From Aphidius gifuensis (lineage: Eukaryota > Arthropoda > Insecta > Hymenoptera > Braconidae), in NCBI RefSeq assembly GCF_014905175.1, contig NC_057790.1:24826469-24890468 (forward strand): DNA of 64,000 nt. Reading direction: 5' to 3'. The notes beneath the pieces were generated by a model, which worked only from the letters and a program-made list of their open reading frames with translations, ran no database searches and was not told the origin of the DNA. Positions within the stretch are counted from its first letter, which is position 1; each line of letters begins with the position of its first letter. Shown here one piece after another: positions 14,801 through 27,700 of the stretch. Position numbers and translations under genes: made by a program.

Positions 14801-17800
14801 CTGATATGCGATAGGATATCCTCAATAATATGAATATAGTAACCAAGACGAGCCGCGATTAATACATGATCATTATCATCGTCAACTTGTAGATTAATAA
14901 AGCAAAAAAAAAAAAAAAAGACGTAACAATTAGATCGAGTTAACGAATATTTTTAATACTATGTCGTCCGTCATTCATTTAAAAATGCTATTAGCCATCT
15001 TGCTCATTTACCCGTTCCCTATTTCGTAAATAAAAAAATAAAATAAAATAAAATATACACCACGAATGAAAAATAAAAAAAAATTTAAATTATTATTCTT
15101 AAACTTTGATGATGAGAAAGTCACATTATACACATACACACACACACTGAATGAATGGAAAAATGAATGAAATTAAAAAAAATTGTCATTCATCAGTTGT
15201 CTTCATAATCAACAAGACACTTTATTTTCTTCAATTTATTTTATCAAAAAAAATAATAAACGAAAAAAATCTTGATAAACAAAATAATATTTTTAATTTA
15301 AAATTTTATATATAATTTAAAAATTTAAAAAATAAAAATACATGGTACATGTTATTTTATTTATTTTTTATTTTTTTTTTTTTTTGAGATTTTAGATATT
15401 AAGATTTGTTGTTATATGATTATTATTATTATTTAAAATATAAAAATTGGTCAATTAAAAAAAGAGAGGAAAAAAAAAAAAAAAAAAAAAAGAGTATATA
15501 AAATTTAGTTAAATGGTTTATAGTCACGTGCGAGTAAGTTGTGTTTAGTATGTGGGTGCGTTTAACATGACAACTAATTCATGGAAGGTATATAGGACTG
15601 TCAAGATCCGCCGCGACAACCGGCGCTCACATATTACTACAAAGATACCGACCAACTGTATCGTCTATTATTTTTAACAATTGTAGTGATGGTCGAACTA
15701 TACATGTATGTCATACAAACATAAATAAATGACGAAAATTAAAAGAGAAGAATTATACAAGGAAGTTAATGCATATCAAAATTAAGACAAAGATAGACAA
15801 ATGTTTTGAGTGAGACAATTGATATTTATTCAAAAGAAAAAAAAAATAACGCGTGCTGTCTTTAACAACAACAAAAACAACAACAATAATAATAATTTAA
15901 ATTCAACTGATGGCCATCATCCGGGTCCATGCCTCAAGAAAATTAAAATATAATAGAAAAAATAATAAAAATAAAATAATTTATCTTAAAAATTATAAAC
16001 ATATAAAAACTGATTTAAAAAAATATATATTTTGTTATAAATCAATTGTCTACGATTTTTTTGTATAATTAATTTGTGTATTTTAATTTAAAAATAAAAT
16101 AATAATAAATAATTTGTCGTTCTTTAAAAACATGATGGAATTTTTTTTTTTGTTATAGAAAATATAAATAAAATAATAAATATAATATAGTCAATTAATT
16201 TAGCAATAATAAAATACCTGTGTGATTTTTTTCAGACTGTGGAATTTTCATAATATCTGAATTGTCAGTAAAAGGTGCCCAGAGTCTTGGAAACATCAGT
16301 CTGACATTAAATCTCTCTGAAATTAAATCAAAATATAATCATTAAATAACATAAAAATAATTTTGATTTTTACAAAATAATACTTTTTTTTTTTTGTATA
16401 AATTTTTGATGAATTTATGAACGTGTATGTATATTTTTTTTTTTTTTTTCTGTTCACCCCAACCTCTAGGAAAGTATATAGATATTAGAAAAATTTCGAC
16501 GAGTAAAACGTCTCAAACACAGTGGCCACATGGAAAAATTTTGTATTCCGCGTTCGTAGAAATGATCAACCCCTCGACAAGGGCGTCTTTATTATGAAAA
16601 TAGTAAAGATATATATATTTTTTCCGAACAAATGATTGCACTATTTATCACGTTTGTAACACTTTAAGTATATCACAAAAAAAAAAAAAAAGAAATAGCA
16701 AATAACAAATCACTAAAACAAATATTTATTTTTTAAATTACGTTAATTTTCATTTTAAATTCTGTCAATGTAACCTACATTGATAAAAAATTAATTTAAG
16801 ATATCAGTAATTTAAATAAACATATGCAAATTAATCTAAACAATATTAAATTTAAAAATAAAAAACTTTTACTTTTTTTTCTTTTAAAATTAAAGATTAT
16901 AGTTGAAAGAAAATAATATTTTTAAAATAAATATTCCATATGTAATCCAGGTAATATAAATATATTTTTTATATAAAAAAAAAACACATATCAAGGTATA
17001 ATCCATTGATAGGCTATGGTCCCGGTGTCGTTCGCACAGATTAGACCTCAACAACGCCGCAAAGTTATCTTTTGCGTCCTGGATTATCGAGAATAAATCA
17101 TAAAATTTTCTCCAATACATAACACCTATATACATACACCTATATATTTTTTTAAATGTATACTTAAATATTTTAAATCAAACGTATATATACAAATTGA
17201 AGATAAGCAGTTGTTGCATTAAAAAAAAAACGGAAAAAAATAAAAGAAATACTTATATTTTTACACACACAAAATTATAAATTAAATATATAGGTATATA
17301 TATGAAAAACTAATACGTCAATTTATTTTTTACGTTTTTATATTTGTCGGTTTTCTATATATATATATATGTGTACGAAATGTATGAGTTGTGCATGATA
17401 TCTTTCGGACAGTTTTTCTTTACACAAGGTGTTTATGTATATGTGTAAAAAATAAAAAAATATATATCTGGTATGCACGAGGATTACCTTTACTATCGCT
17501 GAGTCGTAAATCTATATAAATCGTAAATCCAGCGTGATTTTTATATGCACAAATGATATTGTTGTACATCAAAAATAAAATAATAAAATAGAAAAAACAA
17601 TGATAAATGAAAAACCTCAAAGAATTAACTAAAAAAAAATTATCTCAATTAATTTTTAAATAATTATATTAATCAAAAAAATCTTTAATTTAATATTAAT
17701 TATTTTTTTAAAATAAAAATCATCATAATATTTTAAAACAAATAAAACATGGAAAAAAAATCAAAAATCACGAACAAAAAAAAAAAAAAAAAAATTGATA

Positions 17801-19126
17801 AGATATTTATCACTTGAGTGGTAAAATTATAAAAGATAATAAAATAATATAAAAATAGAAAAAAAAATATATGAATCATTTATTGAGATAATAAAATATA
17901 TATTTTAAATTAATGATCTTTTATAAAATTTTTATACGAGTTGAAATGATTGATTGTAATTTACCTGATGGTAATTATCTTAATTTATGATTAGGCAATT
18001 TATCTGAATATGTGTGTGTGTTTTATGATGATATGATTGAATTAGTAGTTAGTACTGTCAGACATAGAGGCATTATCTATTGGTGAATACTGAAATTGAT
18101 ATTAGCTTGTGGTAATACGAATGGGCTTACATACATGCAATACAATATAGGTATATATCATTTAAACTAAACCCCCTTAAATGTATCTAATGCATATCCC
18201 TTTCACCTGTTGAATATTGCTTACGCATATCAAACACAAGTATAATATTTCCATTAACTCCAAAATTTAAAATTCATATTTATATACATAATATAATTAA
18301 ATTTAATTGAAAATATTAAAAATAATAATTACTTTTCTAAATTTATCTTTTCTTTCAATCCTTTTTTCATATAAAATTATTTTTTAATAATATTTATTAA
18401 TTATAAATATAATATAATTGTAATTAATATATTTTTATTTATTTATTTATTATTTTTTATAAAATTAATTTTAATAATATTTACTTTTTTTGCATAATTT
18501 TAATTATTCTATTATTATTTTAATATCATTAAAAAAAAAATTTCCAATTATCTTTGTTGACGTTTATTTATAAATTTTTTAGATTATATATTTTTTCTCT
18601 TTCAAGCTATAATTTTTAAAATTTTTATTGTAGTTTTGTTTTTGTTTCATTGAAAAAAAAAATTTTCGATTAAATTGAAAGCTTGATATCGAAAAAAAGT
18701 GAGTTGAATTATAGAGGACAGTAAATCAATGAAACAAGGGATGCAACGGGCTATGCAATTGTAGAATAGTGCAGGGATAATGGCCTGATAATTGCTTGTT
18801 CTGATAACAGTATATGCTTGTTTTGCCCGTCGCATTGTAAAAGATCAAAAAAAATAAAAAAGCTCAAAAATACATCAAAAATAAAATAAATAAAACTCAC
18901 CAATTTCAGATGGATTTCTTGGATGTTCATGGTGTTCATTATTATTATTATTATCATTGATATTATTATTATTCGTTTCTGGTAATATATTTTGTTGATT
19001 TAAATGATTTGTTGATGATTGTTTTGGTTTAACAACACGAAATGCAGATGCCTCAGCAACACCTCTACGTGAAAAATCAAGTGGACCCACAACAGCAGGT
19101 GAATGTTGTTGCTGAACTTCCATCAT
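2891..19126 (-). CDS. sens: Senseless/Gfi-1 family C2H2 zinc-finger transcription factor (five coding exons)
   Basis: This is a nuclear DNA-binding factor of the Gfi/Senseless family, which acts in sensory-organ precursor and neural fate decisions. The coding exons I reconstruct are 19126-18901, 16316-16218, 13200-12425, 12331-12055 and 3156-2891. All have GT-AG borders and compatible phases, and together they give 547 residues. Six C2H2 fingers lie at about residues 353-374, 380-402, 408-430, 436-458, 464-486 and 492-515. The linkers include TGEKPHKC, and the last two fingers (QSSNLITHSRKHTGFKPFAC, then RKVDLRRH) are the family signature. Finger 1 is split by a 93-bp intron. The N-terminus has PLDFS at residues 15-19, close to the CtBP-binding PxDLS motif. 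An acidic stretch lies around residues 140-165 and a His/Pro-rich region before the fingers. The start is the first ATG of the frame in exon 1; the second codon is also ATG. Fly Senseless has, from memory, four fingers and vertebrate Gfi1 six, so senseless-2 is an alternative name. Confidence 0.9.
3157..12054 (-). other. Intron 4 of senseless (8.9 kb)
   Basis: This large AT-rich intron separates finger 4 from finger 5. It runs from the donor at CAG|GTGAGT (minus strand, 12054) to the acceptor at ACAG|GTG (3157). It contains a degenerate tandem repeat near the acceptor (3210-3530). Less AT-rich patches stand out at about 3940-4010, 4200-4440, 5110-5200, 6410-6560, 8180-8340 and 10760-10900. 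They could be enhancers, but nothing in the sequence proves that. Open frames here are short and low in complexity. I see no nested gene. Confidence 0.75.
3210..3530. repeat. Degenerate tandem repeat, unit about 130 bp
   Basis: Three diverged copies share an AAGTGAAAAAATCA-like block followed by GAATAGTCAGACAAT. They are seen at about 3220-3255, 3345-3395 and 3480-3525. An interspersed AGTCAGACAAAC motif falls at about 3312 and, as ATCAGACAAAC, at about 3445. The array sits just upstream of the last senseless exon in transcript direction. Confidence 0.6.
13201..16217 (-). other. Intron 2 of senseless (3.0 kb)
   Basis: The donor is ACAG|GTATTT at 16218/16217 and the acceptor TTTAG|AA at 13201/13200, both on the minus strand. 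The intron is AT-rich with A/T tracts and a few CA/CT microsatellite stretches. A less AT-rich patch lies at about 15590-15670. No coding exon, RNA gene or transposon is recognised. Confidence 0.7.
16317..18900 (-). other. Intron 1 of senseless (2.6 kb)
   Basis: The donor is ATTG|GTGAGT at 18901/18900 and the acceptor TTTCAG|AGAG at 16317/16316 on the minus strand. It is AT-rich. An E-box of the CACCTG type, the proneural bHLH class, lies at about 18206-18211. This is suggestive only, because proneural factors regulate senseless in flies. Nothing else is recognised. Confidence 0.65.
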
Positions 19127-19620
19127 TGTTTAAAATTAATTTATAAATTAAATATAAAATTTTTTTTTTATTTTTTAAATTTCACTATTATTATTTAATA
19201 AATAAATCACAAGTTATATATGAAAAACACAAATTTTCTTTTTTTTTTTTTTTTTTTCTATGTCAATAAACTAAAAAAATTAATAATTTTTAGTTTATTT
19301 ATTAATAATAAAAAAAAATATAATAAATAAACATAATATCACTTGAAATCACTTATTAATTTCAACACGTTTTTAACAGTTTTTCAACAAATAATATAAA
19401 ATTCACTTAAAATGTCAATAAATTAATTTCTAATAAAATGATAAAAAATCACTGTATAACTATAGCATATAGAGATAATTTTTTTAATTTATAATTTTTC
19501 ATATAAATGACAGAAAAAAAAAAAAAATAATAAATTGTTTTAAGATACGTTGATAACGGATGGATCTCAACAGTCGACTGTTTAACAGATCTGATAGTGG
19601 CCTCACGCAAGACAAATCTT
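19127..19620 (-). promoter_or_regulatory. Probable senseless 5' UTR/promoter with three AAATCAC sites
   Basis: Immediately upstream of the senseless ATG, AAATCAC occurs at 19204-19210, 19346-19352 and 19446-19452. AAATCAC is the core of the Gfi/Senseless DNA-binding consensus, so autoregulation is possible. A 14-bp perfect palindrome (AACAGTCGACTGTT) is at 19569-19582. The transcription start cannot be placed from sequence alone. Confidence 0.4.
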
Positions 19621-22600
19621 TTTTTTTTTATTTTTTTTTTTATTTTTCTTTATTTTTCTCCCACTACTATTATTGAAATGGTTTTTGGTGTTGACGGACA
19701 CAAAAGTCGAATGGGTTAGAGATAGTACAAAACTGGATGAAAAAGAATGAGATAGACTTACAATGTACCAGGGATTTTCATTTTAAGTCACGCCTACAAT
19801 TTACTGATTCGCCACGCCTACATCAACCCTCATTTTTCCCCCCTACAATGTTTTACCACTTGTGTTATATATTGTGGTTGGTTGTGTCTTTGTCGTTTAT
19901 ATGTAATTTTAACTCTGTTTATCTTGCTGTGATCGAAGCGTGCGCAATAAAACAGTGATGTTACAAATGTATTTAATATAAAACGTGATAGAAGGGGGGT
20001 TGTTGTAGTAGGGACTTCAATTTTATAAAATACATAAAATAGAATGAAAAAAAAATTTTTTTTTTTAGACTTACTCGATCGAAGTTGTGAATTCATGATA
20101 GTAATAGAAAAAATCATTGTCAATCTTGAGGTTTTTCTAACGATGAAAGCTCAACTTGACGTATGTGTTTTTTTAAATTATTTTTTTCGCTTTTATTTTT
20201 ATTTTTAACCTAGGAATTTTGTCTTAAGCTCTGAATCAATTTTTTTTTTTCAATTATAAAATAAAAATATCAGAGCTTTTTTGAGCTTTTTTTTAATCAT
20301 TATTTTAATAATAATAATAATAGTTTATGTTTAAAAAATAAAAATAAATTATTTAATATTAAATTTGTCACTTTGTGTTTATATATATATATTAAATAGA
20401 ATGTATAATTCAAATTGATTGACAATTGACATCAATTTATTAAATGAATCAGCAATATTCGTTTAGATTTTGCAACATCATATTTATATCTTTAAGTATA
20501 TTTTTAAGTCCAACTGATTTAAAATATAATCTGATTTTATTATTTTATAATATTATTATTATTTTTTTTATATAAATATAATATTAATTTTTTTATATTA
20601 GATGTGTTTAATTAATTGTTATTCATATTAAACTTTTAAATGAGATATTATCAATAAATATTATGAAAACTTTCTAGAACATAAATTTTTCATAATATTT
20701 TCATTTTCAGGTATTATTATTATCAGGTAAATTAAATATATATAAATAAGGTCAAATTAATATTGATAATATTATTTTAAAAATTATCAATGGCGATTCA
20801 ACAATATAAAATTAGCCCTCCTCACCATAAACATATATATTTTTATCCTCTTATTATTTGACGCCAACAAAGTGTGACTCACACTTTCAATCGAGCCAAC
20901 AACTTATTAGTGATTGTCTTTATTACCAATTGAATGTCACACGGGGTTATGTGGGCAACTTGCTCGACCCTTCCCTAAAACACACATATAAAAAAACCAA
21001 GGAAAAAAAATTAAGTAAAAACAAACGTTATAATTTTCATTTCTCTTTTTTAAATTTTTATATTTTGTTTGTTCAATTTTTTATTCCTTCTTCAATTAAA
21101 AATACTACACACCATATGGGAATGAATTCGGGTCAATGAATTGCTACTTCTAAAAACAATAATCATAAATTTTTTTTTAACTTTGATATATATATTTAAA
21201 TGGAAAATGTTATTTTTCTTTTTATTATTTTCAACATCAGTTGATTAAAATCAATATATATATTTGTCAATATATAAAACATAAATCATTATGTATAAAT
21301 AATAAAAAAAAAAAAATTTACATTATATTGCAGATAAATAAAATTATGATTTTATAAATAATAATAAATATTTAACCTTCAACTTGAATAAAACAATTTA
21401 ATATAATCTAATCGTATAAAGTGTCATTTTATATGATTTCGGGTTCAAATCGATCGATCAAATAAATAAAAACTTATCAATATCGAAAATTCACGTATCT
21501 ATAAGATAAATAAATATTTATTTATTTTCATATTTTCTATTGATCAATATTATTTATAATTGTAAAAAAAAAAAAATTATTTTCCTATACATTGTTATAA
21601 CAAAATAAAAAAAAAAAAATTAAAAACAATTTTTATTAATAATTACTTTATCCAATATTTAAATACTTTTTTTTTTCAATTTAAATAAAAACTGTTAATA
21701 AAAAATTAATGAAATTTAGTGAAAATTAATTTATATATATATATTTTTTTTTTTTTTAAATGTATGAGAGTAAACATATGGTATTATAGTGGTAGTTTTG
21801 AGGGTGAGGATTAGTAGAAGACAAACGAGCGTGACCAACCCTGGCACGCTTTTACGCGTTGGATATACATGTACAAATAAAATAAAATATGTCCATCTAT
21901 ATGTATATGCCCTACAACAAATGCCATCAAAAGTTATACATACACATCTACCTTGAATAAATATATATATAAAAATTTCAAATACATATTTAAAGATTGC
22001 ATTGTATGTTGACTGTGTGTGCTCACTGCTCAGTATTACAGTACAAAATAAAAATGTATATATATCATTTTATATATATACCCTATACAGCCACAGTTTC
22101 CCTTTCTCATCTGATTCACCCCTTTATTCACTCTATCACCTTGCCAAACCATCACCCTTCACTTTGCCACTTTGTTCCCTGTGGACTGATATTTAGGGCC
22201 GATATTCATTAGCAATCGTTTCAAACTGATATATATACAAGGCATCATGATGAGATCCATGCAAGTGAGCTTTTCTCATTTTTACACAAGAAAATAATCA
22301 ATCAATAATTTATATATATTTATCAAACATAGATTATTAATTGTTAATTTAAAAATAAATAAAATAGATCAAAAGTTATATTATTTTTTTTGGTTTAAGA
22401 TGATTTATAGTGTCCAAAATCATATTGTATGATGACATCACTATATAAAATATAAAAAAAAAAAAATAAAAAATAATAATAGAAAAAAATAAAAGTCAGA
22501 CGAAAGAGGCATATCCGGTTGGCTTAGATTGACTTGGCGCCAAGCACTGCGCGTATGACTGCCGGAATTAAATGATTATTACGTTATATATATGGTCAAA

Positions 22601-24439
22601 GTTAGAAAAGAGTAGGTTTGAAAATAATAAATAAATAAAGACACAAATATTGAGCCCCCTAATTTTTTATACGGTTGTTTTTGTCGGCGCTTAATATATT
22701 AAATATATATATAAAAATAGTGTTGAGTTAAAGGAACATCACAAATAAAAATTAAAAAAAAAATATAGACACATCAAAATGAAGTGAGAGTTGAATTACT
22801 GCGTATACAATAACAACACACTTATGTACTTGGCATGGGGTATAAATTTCTTTCTTTTTTTTTTTTATCATTGCCCGCATTGTGTATAGCGGCAAAAAAC
22901 ATACAAAGTCATTGACAAAAGAAATTCTAAAATGGGCAAAAATATTAATTTTAATTGTTTATAATATAAAATAAATAAAAAAAAAATTATTTTCTTTTTT
23001 ACATTAATATACAAGTAGTAATAAATTTATTTTATTTAAATAAATTTATATTATATTTTTCTATCAAAATTATATACAATTTTGTTGATAATTTAAATGT
23101 AAAATTTATTTTGCTGAATATATATTTTAGATGTATAAATGGTAATAGAAGGAATTGATAAATTTTGAAGGATTGTATTTATGGGATTTATAGAAAGGAT
23201 TTTTCAGTGGTTGAATAGGGTTATAATAACCAGGGGGTAATACACGCGATACGCCCTGGGCATGAACAGATCAAACGTATATAGTTTTAGGATAAACGAG
23301 TATGTCATGCCTTCATCTGAATAATTCAACCCTGTCAGCATATCAAAGACTTCTTCAGAGACTTACTCAAGTAAAACTTTATTTTTTTATTTTCTTTTTT
23401 TTTTCATCTTCCCTTTAGATATATATATAATTTTATTTATTTATTTTTCTATATTTATTTATATATCAATAAAGTTTTTCAAAGACAGATTCAAAGTATT
23501 TTCTGTATTTTAAAATCCTTTCTTTTTTTTTTAAATAAAACATGTATTTTATGTGAATAATAAATAAATAAATAAAAGGAAAATAAATGGAAAATAATAA
23601 TATTTAAAAAAATTAATATTACTGATATAAATCAATTGTCATTATTGATAAAATCTTGAATTATCAAACGACATATTGTATTTGAGATTTATCATGACAA
23701 TTCAAAGAATAAAATAAAACTGTTGATATTTTATTAAGATATAATAAAGGATTAAAAGAAATAAAATATTTTAGCATATATCAAGAATTTTCTTCATCAT
23801 GTTGGTTGAATGAGTGTCAATGATCTTTCAAGATGACAATCAAATGTTACAAATGAACGATAAGTAATTAAGTATTTAAAGATTTCGCAAAAATGTGTTG
23901 AAAATAATTTTTAAAAAATTTATAAAACAAGTATTTTGACCTTTTATCGTTGAGTGAATATATAATACTGATAAATCGGTGTATTTTCTAGAGCCATTAA
24001 ATTTCTTTAGCAATCTGTGTGTCCCTCATGACAAATTTTAACAGTCTCAGTCTTTTATGAGTTTGTAAAAATATGAAAATTATTTATAGTGAATATTTAA
24101 ATGGGTAAAACACCTGTGCCACTAAAAGCTTTTCAACAACTACATTGGCTTTGATATACAATACACGTGTGAATACAGACTCGTAATTTTTTTTTTTTTT
24201 TTATTTAATATTTTTGTCTAAGAATAAATATTGATTAGATTGACATTGATCCTTAAGGTGAATAGATAAAGTCATTTTATTTAGTTTTATAATTGAATGT
24301 AAAAAAATAATTGGGATCTTGATTTTTTTTTACAGCAATTAAATGAATTTAGCTAAAAATTTATCTGAATTATTTAATTGATTAGTATTAAGTTGCTCAA
24401 AGAAATAAAATTCGGGGAAATAAATTTTTTCATTAAGGA

Positions 24440-24790
24440 ATTTGTTAATGTTTCGAAATTCTGAAATTTTTTTTTAAGTCGTTATTGTTAAAAAAATATT
24501 TCTAAACATAATTTTCATGAAATTATACTTTTAGTATTTAAACAACACCTTAATATAATTATCCTAAAAGTTTTTAAATTTTAATTTCAATTATTTTTAT
24601 TTTTTTAGCAATTTTATAATTAAAGACAAAATTTGGAAATTTTTATAGTAAGTTATGTTTGTCAAAAAAATATTTCTAAATGATATTTTCATAAAATTAT
24701 GATTCGATAATTTAAACAACATCTAAACACTATTATTCTCAAAGTTTTGAAAAATTAATTTTAATTATTTAATTTTTTTTTTTTTTGATT
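24440..24790. repeat. Diverged tandem duplication, period about 175 bp
   Basis: Two copies each contain AAAAAAATATTTCTAAA, then an ATTTTCAT block, an ATTTAAACAACA block and a T-rich tail. The first copy is about 24440-24610 and the second about 24620-24790. Divergence is moderate, so the duplication is not recent. I see no coding content. Confidence 0.6.
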
Positions 24791-27700
24791 TAATAATTAT
24801 CTTACGATTTATAAAATTCAATTTATATTATTCTCAATCTTTTCATATATTTCTATATTATAAAAAAATTTACAATAAGCTTCTAAATTTAAACCGTAAA
24901 AAAATTTATTTATTTCATTGACAAGACAAAAAGAGAGAATAAAAAATGAGAGTGACTGAGTGAAAAAAACGACATGACCAATGTTCAAAAGATCGATGAC
25001 TGTTGTCATTTTAATATTAGACAAATAAAATATAAATAAATATACAGTGTTAAACAATATATATATTCAAGCAAATGCAAACAATTTAGAAAGCAGTTAG
25101 GTCAAATGACGATGGTCAAGTCTGGACTTCCGTCCTCAGTTAACCCGACAATCCTCAATCACGACCGCAACATGACTCATCTCATCAAAATAATAATTAC
25201 TCTAATACTATTTTATTTAATCATCATTTCATTTCTATATTTATCATCCACTAATATATATTATCATTCTCTCATTTTAATTTATAAATTTATTTCATCA
25301 ACTTCTATTCTTATTATTTTTTTTTATTTTTGGTAATTATTGTCCTTGACAATTTTATATACATAAGTCAGTAAATTCTAATAAAAATTGAACATAGTAT
25401 AGTCTGAATAATCTACTATGTGATGGTCATAAATGTTTGTTGGTTATGCTGAGGATATATATATACAAGGGAGGATAATATCAAAAAAAAAATACATATA
25501 TATAATCATAAGAAAGAGAGAAAGTTGCAACTGGCTCACCCATGTTTGCCAAGCAATCAAGCTCAATCATTAACCCCCCTATGTGAAACACACAGTAGGT
25601 TTATATTCTCAACGCTTATTTCGTTTTTATATCGATGATATTAATTGACTAAAGTCGGTCATATGATAGACCACTAATTTTTTATTTTTACTTTTATTTA
25701 TATAATGCTTTTTAAATTTTCTATATTTGATTGTTATATTTACTGGTTTTTAATACAACGTAATTCATTATTGATATAATTGAAATTAAATTATATATTA
25801 TCTTTTAAAATTTAATTGATAAATTATTCTTGTTATTTTTTTTTTATTATTTTTAAATAATCAGGTCCACACAGAGGGAGAGACAGAGAGAGGAAGAGTG
25901 AGTTTATATGCATTGATGATCAAGACATATTATAGGTCAGACTTGCGGACAGGAAGTCGACATAATCAGGGGTAGTGAGTGGTAAACAGGGGTGCGGTTT
26001 GTGTCACCTCAGCAAAGACCTCTCTTTATATTCCCTCGAGAATCATATCATGTACAAAACTTTCGTTTAGTCTATGAATTATTCTCAGAAGTCACTGTCT
26101 CATTAAAGAGCCAACTGGGCTTTTTTCTATTATTATTAAATTCTTTTTTTTTTTTTTTTTTCATTCGTTTTCATTAATATCAATTGGTATAATGACAATC
26201 TAATTTAATTAAATTTATAATTAATTAATAATGTAATAGAAAATTCAAAGTGACGATGATGATGATGATGATGCAAGCTTACGAGAAAAGTTAGAAAAAA
26301 AAAAATTACAAAAGAGAGTATGGTTAATGTAATATTTAATTGTTTTTTTTTAAATATAGACTGAAAAAAAAAATGAATGTCTTCTTTGCTTAAAAAATTA
26401 CTTTCATTAGAGGAAAAAAAAAATTTTCTTTTTCTTTTTAATTGTCACAAAGGGCGCAAGACAAACGTTACGTTTTATTTTTTTATTTATTGAAAATAAT
26501 TATATGCAAGAGGGGTTGTTAAAAAAAATAAAAAAATAAATAAAATACAACCTGGGACTAATAACGGGGTGGCTAAGGACAGAATTAAGGTTAAAAAATG
26601 AACATAAAAAAATAATAATAAAGAAAAGAACAATTGGTAATCACGATAATAATAAGGAAGACTTTTGTATAATTTGCAGTTTGACGAGACGAGTTACAGG
26701 ATACTTTTTAAAACTTTTTAAGGACTTTTTTAGGCTATTTGGTCTTTTTTATGTTTCTTTTATTTATTTTCTTTTTTTTTCCTTTTTTTTCCTCTACTTT
26801 ACATAGGGTCTCTGAGGGATTCTGCGATGTATCCCCAGTGCGCTGCCAAGGTCAATCAAAAAATGAGAAAATGTATTTTTTAATATTGTAAAGTTTCTTT
26901 TTTTTTTTTTTTTTTAATATCCAAGGGGAATATAATACACACTTAGAGGTTTATATCATATACAAAAAAAAAAAAATGACCTATATATATCTGAATAATA
27001 TGTACGTAATTTAAAAAATTAAAAAATTTCTACTAATTAAATTGAAATACAAATAAAGGTGTATGATATTTAAAACTAATATCAATTATTATCTTTTTTT
27101 TAAATGTTATTAAAATTATTAATTTTAAATATAGAATATTAAACCGGAAGTATCAAGATTTCAAAGTGACAAAGCAAAAGCAGCAAAAATGAAATGAAAA
27201 AAAAAATTAAAATAAAAGCACATCGTGTGAAATCGAGATGTTTGAGTTAATTAAGAGCCAGAAATTGAAGTGAATAAACGCAATTGCGGACACATCCTGA
27301 TGACTTTAATTTTCACAATTTAATATATCCATGTATACCAGTTGAAACTGAAACTAAAAATCATGGAAAAAAAAGAAAAAAAAAATTATTATAAAAGCTA
27401 AAAATTAATAAAAATATACAAGTCTCAATTTACAAGATAATACATCAGCAAAATTATTAAAAATATTTTGAATTATAAATATTAAATACTGTGGTAATAT
27501 ATATTCACTTGTATATATATTTTCTACAAATGTTTTTAGTATTAAAAAAACCCAATGAAGCATTGTTAGTTGTCGTACATGAAACAAAACATTTAGCCTT
27601 TAGACCCCAGTGTGCGGCTAATATTCAACATCAACAAATATATATACAGAGAATGTAACAAAGGTATTGTGGATTCGCAAGCATGTTTGTTATTAACTGA

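Noticed and set aside
21425..21470. GGGTTCAAATC resembling a tRNA T-loop
   Set aside because: No A-box, anticodon arm or matching acceptor stem at the right distances on either strand.
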